Shown here in pieces: positions 17,890 through 28,262 of a DNA stretch of 64,000 nt. The position numbers and the translations under genes are program-made. Source of the DNA: Burkholderiales bacterium (lineage in GTDB: Bacteria; Pseudomonadota; Gammaproteobacteria; Burkholderiales; WYBJ01); NCBI GenBank assembly GCA_022841915.1, contig JALHQN010000006.1, positions 1 through 64,000 of the forward strand, given 5' to 3'. Below the pieces are notes generated by a model. It ran no database searches and was not told the DNA's origin. It saw nothing but the letters and a program-made list of their open reading frames with translations. Position 1 is the stretch's first letter; each line of letters begins with the position of its first letter.

Positions 17890-17915
17890 GCCATCATCCC
17901 CTCAGGGATGATGGC
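17890..17915. terminator. Perfect 11-bp hairpin overlapping the BLUF stop codon
   Basis: GCCATCATCCC and GGGATGATGGC pair perfectly around a CTCA loop. The repeat overlaps the stop codon of the minus-strand BLUF gene (stop at 17902-17904). No T-run follows on either strand, so it may protect the mRNA 3' end or act as a Rho-dependent stop rather than as a classic terminator. Confidence 0.45.
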
Positions 17916-18330
17916 TGGCGATCAGTCCGGCCGAAATCAATTCTTCCAGCAAGGCCATGGACGCCCGACCCGAGTAGGCGAACGGGTTCAATTCGGCCTT
18001 CTCGCCGTACTTGAGCAGCAGGGAAGGGCTGATCTTCTTGATGTTTACCTGGCCCATGGTCCATCCGCCGAATCGTCGTTCGGGGATCTCCTCGTAGACC
18101 AGGATGCGTACCTTGCCGTGTCGCGGGTCGCAGACGATCGCGTTGAACAGATCGCACACCTCTTCGCGCCCGCCTTCCAGGATCTGGATGAAGACATCTT
18201 CGCTGAAGCAAAGCACGCCGGTCACGCCCAGCGCGGGGTTGTTGCGGCGGGATTGATCCAGGATCGAATCGATGACGCCCTCGGTGAGCGGGGCAGCGGC
18301 ACGGCTGGCATAAAGCAAGCGTACAAGCAT
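17902..18330 (-). CDS. Short BLUF-domain blue-light sensor, last gene of the light operon
   Basis: A 142-residue BLUF protein binding FAD. The flavin-site residues Tyr7, Asn31, Gln49 (IQILEGG), Trp90 and Met92 (GGWTMG) are all present. About 45 residues beyond the core form the usual capping helices; there is no EAL, GGDEF or other output domain. It begins 7 bases after folE and closes a ten-gene minus-strand unit whose first gene encodes a B12-type light regulator. Short BLUF proteins signal by binding a partner protein; the partner is unknown here. Confidence 0.92.
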   Translation of the reverse strand: MLVRLLYASRAAAPLTEGVIDSILDQSRRNNPALGVTGVLCFSEDVFIQILEGGREEVCDLFNAIVCDPRHGKVRILVYEEIPERRFGGWTMGQVNIKKISPSLLLKYGEKAELNPFAYSGRASMALLEELISAGLIASHHP

Positions 18331-18337
18331 GGCAGCC

Positions 18338-19051
18338 TCAGTTCTTCAGATTGATCAGAGAAAGAAATTCGCGGCGCAGCGACGGATCCTTCAGGAAGGA
18401 GCCCCGCATGACACTGTTGATCATCTTGCTGTCCGTGTCGCGAACTCCGCGCCAATGCATGCAGAAGTGGTCGGCCTGCATGACCACGGCCAGTCCGTCG
18501 GGGCTTATCCGATCCATCAGCAGGTCGGCCATCTGCGTCACCGCCTCTTCTTGTATCTGCGGCCGCCCCATGATCCATTCGGCAAGGCGAGCGTATTTCG
18601 ATAGGCCGAGCAGGTTGGAATGCTCGTTGGGCATGACACCGATCCACAAGTGCCCCATGATCGGGCAGAAATGATGACTGCATGCGCTGCGGACAGTCAG
18701 CGGGCCGATGATCATCAACTCGTTCAGCCGCTCGGCATTGGGAAACTCCGTGACCGGCGGCTCGGGTACGTAGCGCCCTCTGAATACTTCGTTCAGATAC
18801 ATCTTCGCTACGCGGCGTGCAGTCCCCTGTGTGTTGTGATCGCTCGAAGTATCGATGACGAGGCTCTCCAGCACCGCTCGCATCTTGCCTTCGACTTCGT
18901 CGAGCAATTGCTCCATCTCGCCGGGGGCGATGAAGGAGGCGATGTTGTCGTTGGCGTAGAAGCGCCGCTTCGCGCGCAGGATACGATTGCGGATGCGCGC
19001 CGAAGTCGGCAGGCCGGGGTCGTCCAGCAAAGGGGGGGTGGAATCGCTCAT
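18338..19051 (-). CDS. folE: GTP cyclohydrolase I
   Basis: A 237-residue GTP cyclohydrolase I (FolE type IA), which makes 7,8-dihydroneopterin triphosphate from GTP for folate and pterin synthesis. The zinc-site block SACSHHFCP gives Cys124 and His127, and the third ligand is in QADHFCMHWRGV. The substrate-site GLSKYARLAEW is also present. It lies 9 bases downstream of a cyclopropane-synthase gene and 7 bases before the BLUF gene. Copies of folE occur in light-induced clusters, where they may supply the folate antenna of photolyases or cryptochromes; no photolyase gene is in this window. Confidence 0.95.
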   Translation of the reverse strand: MSDSTPPLLDDPGLPTSARIRNRILRAKRRFYANDNIASFIAPGEMEQLLDEVEGKMRAVLESLVIDTSSDHNTQGTARRVAKMYLNEVFRGRYVPEPPVTEFPNAERLNELMIIGPLTVRSACSHHFCPIMGHLWIGVMPNEHSNLLGLSKYARLAEWIMGRPQIQEEAVTQMADLLMDRISPDGLAVVMQADHFCMHWRGVRDTDSKMINSVMRGSFLKDPSLRREFLSLINLKN

Positions 19052-19060
19052 GGTGTGGAG

Positions 19061-20293
19061 TCAGCCTTCACGAGTCATCAGAAATTGCGCGTCGCCGAGC
19101 GTTCGCTCGGCGAAACCGGCCTCACAGTAGCACAGGTAATACTCCCACATGCGGCAGAACGATTCCGAGTAACCGAGCGCCCGTACGTTCTCTGCTTCGG
19201 CGAGGAAGTTGTCGCGCCAGCGCGCGAGCGTCGTCGCGTAGTGCGGCCCGATGTCTTCGAAGTGCGTCAGCCTGAGGTCGCTTGCAGCCATCGCGCGAGT
19301 CAGCGCACCCACCGAGGGAATGCAACAGCCGGGAAAAATGTAGCGCTTGATGAAATCCACGGAGTCGCGCGCGCTCTCGTAGTGGCGCTCGGCGATCGTG
19401 ATCGATTGCAGCAGCATGAGACCGCCGCCGCTGAGGCGCTGACCGGCCTTGCGGAAGAACTCCTCGAAGTACTGATGGCCAATGGCCTCGATCATCTCGA
19501 TCGACACGAGCTTGTCGTAGGTGCCGGTGAGGTCGCGATAGTCCTCCAGCAGCAGCGTGATCCGATCTTGCAGCCCCTCGCGCTCGATCCTTGCCTTGGC
19601 GAATTCGTACTGACTGGGCGATACCGTCGTGGTGGTCACCCGGCACCCGTAATGTCTGGCCGCATGGACGGCGAAACCACCCCAGCCGGTGCCGATCTCC
19701 AGCAGATGATCTTGCGCACGAAGCGCGAGCTTGCGACAGATGCCGTCGATTTTCGCTATGGAGGCTTGCGCCAGGGTTGCGTCCGGCTGCTCGAACAGGG
19801 CGCACGAGTACATCATGCTCGGATCCAGCATGAGTCGGAAGAAGTCGTTGCCCAGGTCGTAGTGCGCGCGGATATTGCGCCGGCTGCCGGCGCGAGTGTT
19901 TCGGTGCAGCCAGTGGGCGGCCAGCCGCAGGGGAGCGGAGAATCGGGCAAAGCCCGTTTCCATCGAATCGAGCGTGTCGCGGTTGCGCAGCAGCACGCGC
20001 ATGAGTCCGGTCAGGTCGTCGGTCTGCCAGTGCCCCAGCATGTAGGATTCGCCGGCGCCGACCGAGCCGCCGAAGGCGACTTCGGCATAGAAAGCGGGAT
20101 CGAGCACATGTAGTGTGGGCGTTTTCGTGTCGGCTGCCGTGCCGAATTGCAGCGACTCCGAGCCTTCCTGAATGCGAAAAGATCCCTGCCGAAGCGAGCT
20201 CAGCCGAGCAAGCACCAGCGGTCGGGCAAGCGTGGCAAGCGGGCTTGCGCTGCGTGGCGGGCGGGTCGACGGGTGCAGCGTAGTCTCGCTCAT
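19061..20293 (-). CDS. Cyclopropane-fatty-acyl-phospholipid synthase
   Basis: A 410-residue SAM-dependent enzyme of the CFA synthase family, which transfers a methylene or methyl group to the double bond of a membrane phospholipid acyl chain. An N-terminal lipid-binding region is followed by [23 protein letters not shown] and the SAM motif LEIGTGWGG (residues 198-206). [18 protein letters not shown] and [10 protein letters not shown] follow. The start ATG overlaps the DUF1365 stop by four bases (ATGA), so translation is coupled. It is one of two such enzymes in the operon. Confidence 0.93.
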   Translation of the reverse strand: MSETTLHPSTRPPRSASPLATLARPLVLARLSSLRQGSFRIQEGSESLQFGTAADTKTPTLHVLDPAFYAEVAFGGSVGAGESYMLGHWQTDDLTGLMRVLLRNRDTLDSMETGFARFSAPLRLAAHWLHRNTRAGSRRNIRAHYDLGNDFFRLMLDPSMMYSCALFEQPDATLAQASIAKIDGICRKLALRAQDHLLEIGTGWGGFAVHAARHYGCRVTTTTVSPSQYEFAKARIEREGLQDRITLLLEDYRDLTGTYDKLVSIEMIEAIGHQYFEEFFRKAGQRLSGGGLMLLQSITIAERHYESARDSVDFIKRYIFPGCCIPSVGALTRAMAASDLRLTHFEDIGPHYATTLARWRDNFLAEAENVRALGYSESFCRMWEYYLCYCEAGFAERTLGDAQFLMTREG

Positions 20294-21102
20294 GGGTGTT
20301 TTTCCTGAGAGGTGCGTCCGGGATGGCTGTGGAACGGGGTGCGCTTGAGCCAGAGCCGCAAGGCTTGCCAATAGATGGCGCCCGTGACCTGCGCGGTCAT
20401 GAACGGGTAGCCAAGGAGCGCTCTTGCCAGGCTCTTGCCATCGATTTCGCGTCGCTGCAGGTGCAAAGTGGCATCGAAGAGCGTCTCTCCGGCCCGCTTG
20501 TTCACCATATGCACCGCCAGTCGTGAGGACGGCAGGCTGAAGCGCCAGTCGTAGTCGATCTGCATCGGCATGAAGGGTGAAACATGGAAGGCCTTGGCGA
20601 AGCGAAAGCGCCGGGACGGATGTGGCTGCGGCGGGTCCCGCACCGGCAGGACGTAGGTATGGCGCTCGTTCCATGGCGTGTTGGTGATCTGTGCGGCAAT
20701 CGTCTCGAGCTGTCCGTTGGCGTCGTAGCAGTAATAGAAGCTGACCGGATTGAGGCAGTAGCCGAATGTGCGCAGGTGGGTCAGCAACCGAATCGGACCC
20801 GCAGGGCGGCGCCCGGTTTCGGCTTCGACGTGCTTGCGTACAGCCTCATCGAGGGGGATGCGTGGATCGCCGAGATAGTCGGCCCGGCGCAGCCATGAGA
20901 TCGAACGCCGTCGCGCGGACCAGAACCATCGGCCTTGAAACACGCTGTCCAGTTCGGACAGATCCAGCCACGCCATGTAGAGCCTGTGGGTGAATGCATG
21001 GGGCGTCGGCGCATAGCGTCGATGGCGCACCGTGCCGAAGTACAGGGCACTTTGCATGCCGCCGGTTGCCGTTGGCCGCATGCTTGAATCGGCGCCGCTC
21101 AT
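20290..21102 (-). CDS. DUF1365 domain-containing protein
   Basis: A 270-residue DUF1365 (COG3496) protein with the family opening [26 protein letters not shown]. Also seen are [15 protein letters not shown], a conserved [12 protein letters not shown] block and [10 protein letters not shown]. Its biochemical role is unknown, but it is almost always found beside FAD oxidoreductases and cyclopropane-synthase-like methylases, as here. The start at 21102 gives an ATGA overlap with the upstream FAD gene; a GTG 12 bases upstream is possible. Confidence 0.92.
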   Translation of the reverse strand: MSGADSSMRPTATGGMQSALYFGTVRHRRYAPTPHAFTHRLYMAWLDLSELDSVFQGRWFWSARRRSISWLRRADYLGDPRIPLDEAVRKHVEAETGRRPAGPIRLLTHLRTFGYCLNPVSFYYCYDANGQLETIAAQITNTPWNERHTYVLPVRDPPQPHPSRRFRFAKAFHVSPFMPMQIDYDWRFSLPSSRLAVHMVNKRAGETLFDATLHLQRREIDGKSLARALLGYPFMTAQVTGAIYWQALRLWLKRTPFHSHPGRTSQEKHP

Positions 21103-22367
21103 GCGGCCCACCAATAGTTCGTCGCGGCGCTGGAGCGGAAGTGCTCCAGCGCCTGCAGGGCGCTTACGACGCCGTCCTCATGGAAGCCGTTGCGCCAGTA
21201 GGCTCCGCAGAAGTAAGTCCGCCTGCCGCGGTTCAACTCCCCTTGCCGGGCTTGGGCCGCCACACTGGCCGGCGTGAACAGCGGATGCTCGTACACCATG
21301 CGCTTGATTACCTTGCTAGGATCCACCGCATCGGCGCGATTGAGCGTCACCAGAAACGGCTCGGGGGCGTCGAGGTTCTGGAGAATGTTCATGTTGTAGG
21401 TGAGTGCCACGGGGCCTTCCCGATCGGGGAGTACGTGATAATTCCACGCCGCCCAGGCCCGGCGCCGCCGCGGAAGCAGTCGCGTGTCCGTATGCAACAC
21501 TGCTTCATTGCGCTGATAGCGGATGGCTGAGAGCACCGCGACTTCGTCGGCGCTCGGATCGGCGAGCAGACCTAGGGCTTGGTCGCTGTGGCAGGCAAGG
21601 AAAACGGAGTCGTAAGTGGCCGGCTCGGCCTGGCTCGCCTTGAGCGTGACGGACGCAGGGTGGCGCTTGATCCACTCCACGGCCGTGCCGAGCCTGATGC
21701 GGTCGCGAAAGCCTGCGGTCAGGCGCTCGACATAGCGCGCGGAGCCCCCTCGGACGGTGCGCCACATCGGCCGCTCGTTCACGCTCAGCATACCGTGGTT
21801 GGACATGAAGCGGATGAAGAAACGCGCGGGAAAATCGAGCATCGATGCAGGGTCGGTGGACCAGATCGCCGCTCCCATCGGGACGATATAGTGCTTGACG
21901 AAGGCTTGGCCGTAGCCGCCGCGCTGGAGCACCTCCGCCAATGGCAATTCGCCCCCCGGTTGCTCGAGCAGGCAGGGCGCCTCTTTGTTGAAGCGCATAA
22001 CGTCGCGCAGCATACCCATGAACGAGGGCCGCAGGAGGTTGCGTCGCTGCGCGAACAGCGTGTTCAGCGAAGTGCCGTTGTACTCCAGGCCGCTGAGTTC
22101 GTCTCGCACCGAGAAGCTCATGGCGCTTGGCTGAGACGGCACATCGAGCGTCTTCAGAAGTTCGATGAAGTGCGGATATGTCCAGTCATTGAAGACGATG
22201 AAGCCGCTGTCGACCTGGTAGCGACGTCCGGCTTGCTCGACGCTGTGGGTATGGACATGCCCGCCAGCATGCATACCTTGTTCGTAGACCGTAACGTCGT
22301 GCTCGCCGTGCAGCGCATTTGCGACGACCAGCCCGGCAACACCACTGCCCACGACCGCGATCTTCAT
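21099..22367 (-). CDS. FAD-dependent oxidoreductase (COG2907 type)
   Basis: A 422-residue flavoprotein with the N-terminal dinucleotide-binding motif [18 protein letters not shown] and the amine-oxidase-like second motif [23 protein letters not shown] and a C-terminal [16 protein letters not shown] block are typical of the COG2907 group. It overlaps the desaturase stop by ATGA and is translationally coupled to DUF1365. In related clusters this family is associated with modifying methylated or cyclopropanated acyl chains, which is an inference from gene neighbourhood. Confidence 0.92.
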   Translation of the reverse strand: MKIAVVGSGVAGLVVANALHGEHDVTVYEQGMHAGGHVHTHSVEQAGRRYQVDSGFIVFNDWTYPHFIELLKTLDVPSQPSAMSFSVRDELSGLEYNGTSLNTLFAQRRNLLRPSFMGMLRDVMRFNKEAPCLLEQPGGELPLAEVLQRGGYGQAFVKHYIVPMGAAIWSTDPASMLDFPARFFIRFMSNHGMLSVNERPMWRTVRGGSARYVERLTAGFRDRIRLGTAVEWIKRHPASVTLKASQAEPATYDSVFLACHSDQALGLLADPSADEVAVLSAIRYQRNEAVLHTDTRLLPRRRRAWAAWNYHVLPDREGPVALTYNMNILQNLDAPEPFLVTLNRADAVDPSKVIKRMVYEHPLFTPASVAAQARQGELNRGRRTYFCGAYWRNGFHEDGVVSALQALEHFRSSAATNYWWAA

Positions 22368-23311
22368 ACGGACGGGCGCTCCGCAGACGGGGCGCGCATC
22401 GCAAGCATGGCCGGGGGGGGCGAGCGCAGGTCCCAGATGAGACCGACCGCGGCCAGCGCACGCAGGCCATAGTAGGTCAGGTCAATCTCCCACCAGTAAA
22501 AGCCTTGGCGCGCGGCGCCTGGAAAGTGATGATGATTGTTATGCCAGCCTTCCCCGAACGTGACGAGGGCGAGCCACAGATTGTTCCGTGAATCATCCTG
22601 AGTCGCGTAGCGCCGCGCCCCGAATCGGTGAGCCATCGAATTGATGGCGAAGGTGGAGTGATAGAGGATCACCGTGGAGAGGCAGAAGCCCCAGACGAAC
22701 AATTGCCCCCCGCTCGTGCCCAGTCCGGGAGATTCATGCTCGAGCCACGCGCCCAAACCGTAGAGCCCGATACCGAGCAGAGTAGGCACGAGGACATCGA
22801 AGCGATCGAGCCACCTCAGTTCCGCATATCGGGAGAGGTCGCGCACCAGGTGAGCGCGAACCGGAAAGTTCTCTCGCGCCAGGAACCACCCCATGTGACT
22901 CCACAAGAATCCATGCTGCTTCGCCGAGTGGCTGTCGCTCGCCTCGTCGGAGTGAGCGTGATGGTGCCGGTGATGAGACGCCCACCAGAGGGGGCCCCGC
23001 TGCACGGCAGACGCGCCCAGCAGAGCGAAAGAAAACTGGACCGCACGCGAGGTCTTGAACGCTCGATGGGAGAAATAGCGATGGTAGAAACCTGTGATCG
23101 CGAACATGCGAACGGCGTACAAGAATAGTGCGACGCCAACGGCGACTGCGCTGATGCCTACCCAGACGACGCCGATGCAGCCGAGATGGATCAGAAGGAA
23201 CGGCAGCACGCGTGGCCAGTCGATGCGGCGAGCGTGGGTGGCCGTCGAGGCGGTATCGTCTACGCTGCTGTCGATCCAGCGCTTGAGGGCGGCAGGCAGG
23301 CGGAGATTCAT
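22364..23311 (-). CDS. Membrane fatty acyl desaturase
   Basis: A 315-residue membrane desaturase of the stearoyl-CoA (OLE1) type. It has the three di-iron histidine boxes: HRYFSH (residues 77-82), HHRHHH (113-118) and a C-terminal WHNNHHHFP. Several hydrophobic segments (e.g. LPFLLIHLGCIGVVWVG and AVGVALFLYAVRMFAITGF) place it in the inner membrane. The ATG at 23311 is used since the longer frame has non-coding composition. It is separated from DUF1295 by 88 bases, the largest gap in the operon. It likely introduces a double bond into membrane-lipid acyl chains. Confidence 0.93.
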   Translation of the reverse strand: MNLRLPAALKRWIDSSVDDTASTATHARRIDWPRVLPFLLIHLGCIGVVWVGISAVAVGVALFLYAVRMFAITGFYHRYFSHRAFKTSRAVQFSFALLGASAVQRGPLWWASHHRHHHAHSDEASDSHSAKQHGFLWSHMGWFLARENFPVRAHLVRDLSRYAELRWLDRFDVLVPTLLGIGLYGLGAWLEHESPGLGTSGGQLFVWGFCLSTVILYHSTFAINSMAHRFGARRYATQDDSRNNLWLALVTFGEGWHNNHHHFPGAARQGFYWWEIDLTYYGLRALAAVGLIWDLRSPPPAMLAMRAPSAERPSV

Positions 23312-23399
23312 CGATGCGGATCCAGTGCGGTAAGGGGGCGTTGAAGCTGCGACGGTAGACGATGGCGAAACCCACTGCCGCAAGCAGGCGGTAGCGGTG

Positions 23400-24182
23400 T
23401 CATGTGTTTTTTCGTGGCCCAGGGAAGAAGGCGTTGGTGCTCTTCACATAGTCCCTGTAGCCAGGGCGGCGCTCGCCGATGTCTTTTTCGAGCAATGCAA
23501 CGCCGGATACGCGAAGCAGGAGCACTGTCATGAGCAGAGGCGCGAACATCGTCCACCATGCACCCGCGCCGAGGGCGAGGAGATAGAAACCCCACCAGAT
23601 GCAGAACTCCGCGAAGTAGTTCGGATGGCGGGTGTAGCGCCACAGCCCCGTGTCCAGGACTCGCTTCGTGTTCGCCGGATCGCGCTTGAAGCGGGCAAGC
23701 TGGGCGTCCGCAATGGTTTGGAAGACGATGCCGAACACCACGACGACGATGCCGAGGACATCGAGCAAGCCCAGGCCGGCGTCGTCGGCTTGAATGGCTG
23801 CACCGACCGGCGCCGAGACGACCCATGCCAGCACCGCTTGCAGACCGAATACCAGATAAAGGCTCTTCCAGACGAAGCCCGGTTCGTTGCGGGCTCGAAT
23901 GGCCCGATAGCGATGATCCTCCGGGGCGTTCCAGTTCCGATGCGCAAGATAACCGGAGAGTCGAAGGGCCCAGATGGCCACCAGCCCGATCACTATTTCG
24001 CCCCGCAGGGTCAGCGCCGTCGCCGTCCCGGCGTAGACCAGCGTACCCACCACGAAGAACCAGGACCAGAAGATGTCGACCAGTCCGACATTCGCCTTGT
24101 AGGTGGCGATGAGCCAGGTGCACAGGGCCAAGACCAGCATGCCGGCCAAGGCGAGGGCGGAGACAGACAGACCGGCGCTCAT
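23400..24182 (-). CDS. DUF1295 (steroid 5-alpha-reductase-like) membrane protein
   Basis: A 260-residue polytopic membrane protein of the DUF1295/COG3752 group, related to steroid 5-alpha-reductases and isoprenylcysteine methyltransferases. Family features are KANVGLVDIFWSWFFVVG near the N-terminus and the C-terminal LWRYTRHPNYFAEFCIWWGF, where the HPNY block binds NADPH in relatives. It overlaps DUF2878 by ATGA. It could reduce an unsaturated acyl or lipid intermediate; this is inferred from the fold only. Confidence 0.92.
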   Translation of the reverse strand: MSAGLSVSALALAGMLVLALCTWLIATYKANVGLVDIFWSWFFVVGTLVYAGTATALTLRGEIVIGLVAIWALRLSGYLAHRNWNAPEDHRYRAIRARNEPGFVWKSLYLVFGLQAVLAWVVSAPVGAAIQADDAGLGLLDVLGIVVVVFGIVFQTIADAQLARFKRDPANTKRVLDTGLWRYTRHPNYFAEFCIWWGFYLLALGAGAWWTMFAPLLMTVLLLRVSGVALLEKDIGERRPGYRDYVKSTNAFFPGPRKNT

Positions 24183-24712
24183 GTCGAGTATCCATCGAGT
24201 CTGCCCGCCACCATCAACAGCGCGGGTGTCAGTACGGCCCAACCGATGGCGATGCTGGCCAGAGCCGGCTCGGGAACAGCGAGTTCCAGTGCGCCCAGGC
24301 GGGAGCCGGCATAGTAGGCGAGCGGTGCGCCGATCGCACCGAAAGCGGCGGCGACGAGCAGGCGCGCGCGCAGCCAACGGAGCGAAACGTTCAGCGTCGT
24401 GGCAAAGACGGCCCACAGGCATACCAGCCAGTACGCCGCCATGCCGGGGACCCACTCGCCGGTGGTCGGGCGCATCCATCCGGTTTGCGCAAGCAGGGTT
24501 TCGTAGATCGCGCCGACCAGCGCCACGATTGCCGTCAGGATCAGTTCGCGTTGCGGTTGGCGAGCGCGAAAGAGATGCCAAGCCAGCACGGCTGCAAGCC
24601 CGCTCAGGGCAATCCAGGCTTGTCCATGCGCGCCGGCCATGACGCACGCGAACCAGCCCGCCTGGAACAGGGCCACGTTGGCGATAAGCGCAGTGCGATC
24701 GATGTCGGGCAT
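24179..24712 (-). CDS. DUF2878 membrane protein
   Basis: A 177-residue integral membrane protein with about five hydrophobic segments (LIANVALFQAGWFACVMAG, ALSGLAAVLAWHLF, LTAIVALVGAIYETLL and others), matching the DUF2878 family. Its function is unknown. The family tends to occur in the same clusters as CFA-like methylases and DUF1295. The gene starts 4 bases after the upstream methylase stop codon and ends in an ATGA overlap with DUF1295. Confidence 0.87.
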   Translation of the reverse strand: MPDIDRTALIANVALFQAGWFACVMAGAHGQAWIALSGLAAVLAWHLFRARQPQRELILTAIVALVGAIYETLLAQTGWMRPTTGEWVPGMAAYWLVCLWAVFATTLNVSLRWLRARLLVAAAFGAIGAPLAYYAGSRLGALELAVPEPALASIAIGWAVLTPALLMVAGRLDGYST

Positions 24713-24716
24713 GCAC

Positions 24717-25772
24717 TCAGGCCCGATGCGAAGGACGCTCGAAGAGGTAGTGGCTGACCCACCACTCCTGACCGTCGCGGTAGCCGAACAGCTCTGCGCA
24801 TGCCATGAAGAAAATGCGCCATCTTTGCAGCCATAAGGGAGCCGCTTCCTCGCCATAAACGGTTGCGAACACGGCGAGGATCTCGTTGCGTCTGGCATCG
24901 GCATTTTCGAGCCACGCGTTGGCGGTTCGCTCGTAATGCCGGCCATCCCAGCGCCAGCGCCGCAGAAAGCGCAGCGAGTCCTGGAACCGCAGGGGCAATT
25001 CGTCGCTCGGCATCATGCCGCCCGAGAAGAAGTGCCGGCCCATCCAGTCGCTGGGGCCGCCGTCGACGAAGGCGTAAGGCACCGATCGATGGCAGAAGAC
25101 GTGCATGAAGAAGCGTCCGCCCGGGTGCAGCCAGGCGTGCACGCGATCGAAGAGCGCGCGCCAGTTGCGCATGTGCTCGAACATCTCCACCGAGACGATG
25201 CGATCGAAGCGCGATGAAGTGTCGAAACGGTTCATATCTGCCGTGATCACCTCGACGTTCCGGAATCCCCGGCGCTCGGCCTCGGCGAGGATCCATGCGC
25301 GCTGGGAGTGGGAGTTGGAAACCGCGGTCAGCGCGCTGTGCGGGTAGTGCTCGGCCATCCAAAGGGTGAGCGATCCCCAGCCGCAGCCCAGTTCGAGGAT
25401 CTTCTGCCCATCCTGCAGGCCGGCGCGCTCGCACGTGGCCTGGAGCGCAGCTCGCTCTGCGCCGGCAAGGTCTTTTGCGGATTGCGGCCACCAACCGCTG
25501 CTGTATTTGCGATGCGGTCCGAGCACGAGTTCGAAGAACTCTGCCGGCACCTCGTAATGTTGCTGGTTGGCGAAGTGGGGCAACTGTGCGATCTCGGAAC
25601 CATTCATGGCCTCGATGAAGGCTTCCGTGGCCGCCGCGGCCGCGTCGCAGTCGGCCGCGGCGATTTCGTTGAGCCGCTGCTGGCACAGCCTGCGGATGCC
25701 GGCGCGGATCAAGGCGTCCGGGATGATGCCTCGCTCGACCCAATCGACAGCCAGATGTGCAGCCTGTGTCAT
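24717..25772 (-). CDS. Cyclopropane-synthase-like SAM methyltransferase (short form)
   Basis: A 351-residue class I methyltransferase related to CFA synthases, with motif [10 protein letters not shown] (residues 126-134) and [16 protein letters not shown]. It keeps the family's [24 protein letters not shown] region but has a short helical N-terminus in place of the lipid-binding domain of the 410-residue paralogue at 19061-20293. This suggests a different substrate or a methyl rather than a cyclopropane product. Its ATG overlaps the regulator's stop (ATGA), so it is translated with the light regulator. Confidence 0.9.
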   Translation of the reverse strand: MTQAAHLAVDWVERGIIPDALIRAGIRRLCQQRLNEIAAADCDAAAAATEAFIEAMNGSEIAQLPHFANQQHYEVPAEFFELVLGPHRKYSSGWWPQSAKDLAGAERAALQATCERAGLQDGQKILELGCGWGSLTLWMAEHYPHSALTAVSNSHSQRAWILAEAERRGFRNVEVITADMNRFDTSSRFDRIVSVEMFEHMRNWRALFDRVHAWLHPGGRFFMHVFCHRSVPYAFVDGGPSDWMGRHFFSGGMMPSDELPLRFQDSLRFLRRWRWDGRHYERTANAWLENADARRNEILAVFATVYGEEAAPLWLQRWRIFFMACAELFGYRDGQEWWVSHYLFERPSHRA

Positions 25773-26680
25773 TTGTTCGATCCCTTCTTGGCGAGTGTGC
25801 GCTTCAACAGGCGGACGCCGGCCTCGAGGTCCGTGCCCAGCGGTATCGCTCCGGCGCTGGTGATTGCGTGCCGAAAGCGAATAGATGTGGTCCCGCCTAC
25901 GAACACGGGTACTTCGGCTTCATCGACCAAGCGAGGCAATGCGGTCTCCAACAGCCGGGGCGCCGGATCGACGGAAGAGGACAGAACGATCGCGTCGCTG
26001 CGGGAGCGGCGCTGCGCGATCGCAACATCCGTCAGCGGCGTGTCCGCCCCGAGCAAAGTGGTCCTCAAGCCTGCCTCGCCCGCTTCCAGGGCGAAGAGCA
26101 GCAGCCCGATTTCGTGATGTTCGCCGGCGGTGCAGGCGGCGACCAGACGCGGACCTTCCGCGTAGCGCATTCGGTGCTGAAGGCGAGCGCCAAGCTTGCT
26201 GCGCAAATAAGTGGCGAAGAAGTGCTCCTCGGCAATGGCGCCGTCGACGTCTTTCCAGCGCTCGCCCAGATGCGCCAGCATCGGCAGCACGAGCTTGCGG
26301 GTGAGATTGTCGATCGCATGAACAGAGAGCGCTTCGTCGTAGATGCGATCGAGTTCCGGCTCGTCGAATCGCGCCACGGCGGCCATCATGCGCTGCAGGT
26401 ACTCCTGCCAGGGTCCGCCGGTCTGCGCCTGCGTCGGCCTTTGGGCCTCGATGACTTCCCGGACGCGGCTGATGGGCACACCGCGCTCGACCAGCGCAAT
26501 GACCCGGCGGATCTCCTCGACATGATGATGGGTGTAGAGCCGATGACCCTTGGGGGTGCGCTCTGGTGTGATCAAACCGTAGCGCCGCTCCCAGGCGCGT
26601 AACGTTATCGCATTCACGCCCGTGAGCGCGGAGATCGTTCGTATCGGGAGCAGTTCGCTGATGGGGTCGGACATCGCCAT
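25769..26680 (-). CDS. MerR-family regulator with B12-binding light-sensor domain (LitR/CarH class)
   Basis: A 303-residue regulator. Residues about 12-80 form a MerR-type winged helix ([24 protein letters not shown] cut to its core: [10 protein letters not shown]). The rest is a cobalamin-binding unit with a four-helix cap and Rossmann fold. The light-sensor W-x9-EH motif is present (Trp142, Glu152-His153), as is E-x-H-x-x-G (Glu187, His189, Gly192), whose His can ligate cobalt. These are the marks of CarH/LitR proteins, which repress in the dark as AdoB12 tetramers and release DNA on illumination. The start was placed at the ATG at 26680; ATG 26674 is also possible. It is the first gene of the operon and probably autoregulated. 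Confidence 0.93.
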   Translation of the reverse strand: MAMSDPISELLPIRTISALTGVNAITLRAWERRYGLITPERTPKGHRLYTHHHVEEIRRVIALVERGVPISRVREVIEAQRPTQAQTGGPWQEYLQRMMAAVARFDEPELDRIYDEALSVHAIDNLTRKLVLPMLAHLGERWKDVDGAIAEEHFFATYLRSKLGARLQHRMRYAEGPRLVAACTAGEHHEIGLLLFALEAGEAGLRTTLLGADTPLTDVAIAQRRSRSDAIVLSSSVDPAPRLLETALPRLVDEAEVPVFVGGTTSIRFRHAITSAGAIPLGTDLEAGVRLLKRTLAKKGSNK

Positions 26681-26700
26681 GCACTTAAATCGATGCAAGA

Positions 26701-26760
26701 ATTATACAAAGAGGCAGACACACGAAGAGTAAATTGGTTTCCAAAGTTATACAATATGGA
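26701..26760 (-). promoter_or_regulatory. Promoter of the light operon with repeated TATACA half-sites
   Basis: On the minus strand a perfect -10 TATAAT lies at 26701-26706, about 20 bases upstream of the regulator ATG, with no good -35. On the plus strand TTATACAA occurs twice, at 26702-26709 and 26747-26754. TATACA matches the TnTACA half-site described for CarH-type operators, and one copy overlaps the -10, fitting dark repression. The copies are 45 bases apart rather than 11; degenerate copies (CAGACA, TGGACA) lie next to each. Confidence 0.5.
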
Positions 26761-28088
<1,328 letters not shown>

Positions 28089-28262
28089 GTGAGGCGCTCG
28101 GCCGCTCCGGACCGTCGCGCCCTGCGTCGCATCATGGATTTCGTCTTACAGTGTGAACTCCCTTCGAAGCGGGCGTCGCTATCTATTGTGCGATGCAGTA
28201 TGTTGGGCTAAAGTCCGGGCCCGGCGTGGGCTCGCGACAGCCTGGCGGACAGGGAGTGAAAC

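Noticed and set aside
18620-20113. Plus-strand open frame of about 500 codons across folE and the CFA synthase
   Set aside because: It is antisense to two well-supported genes with intact active sites and has no recognisable domain.
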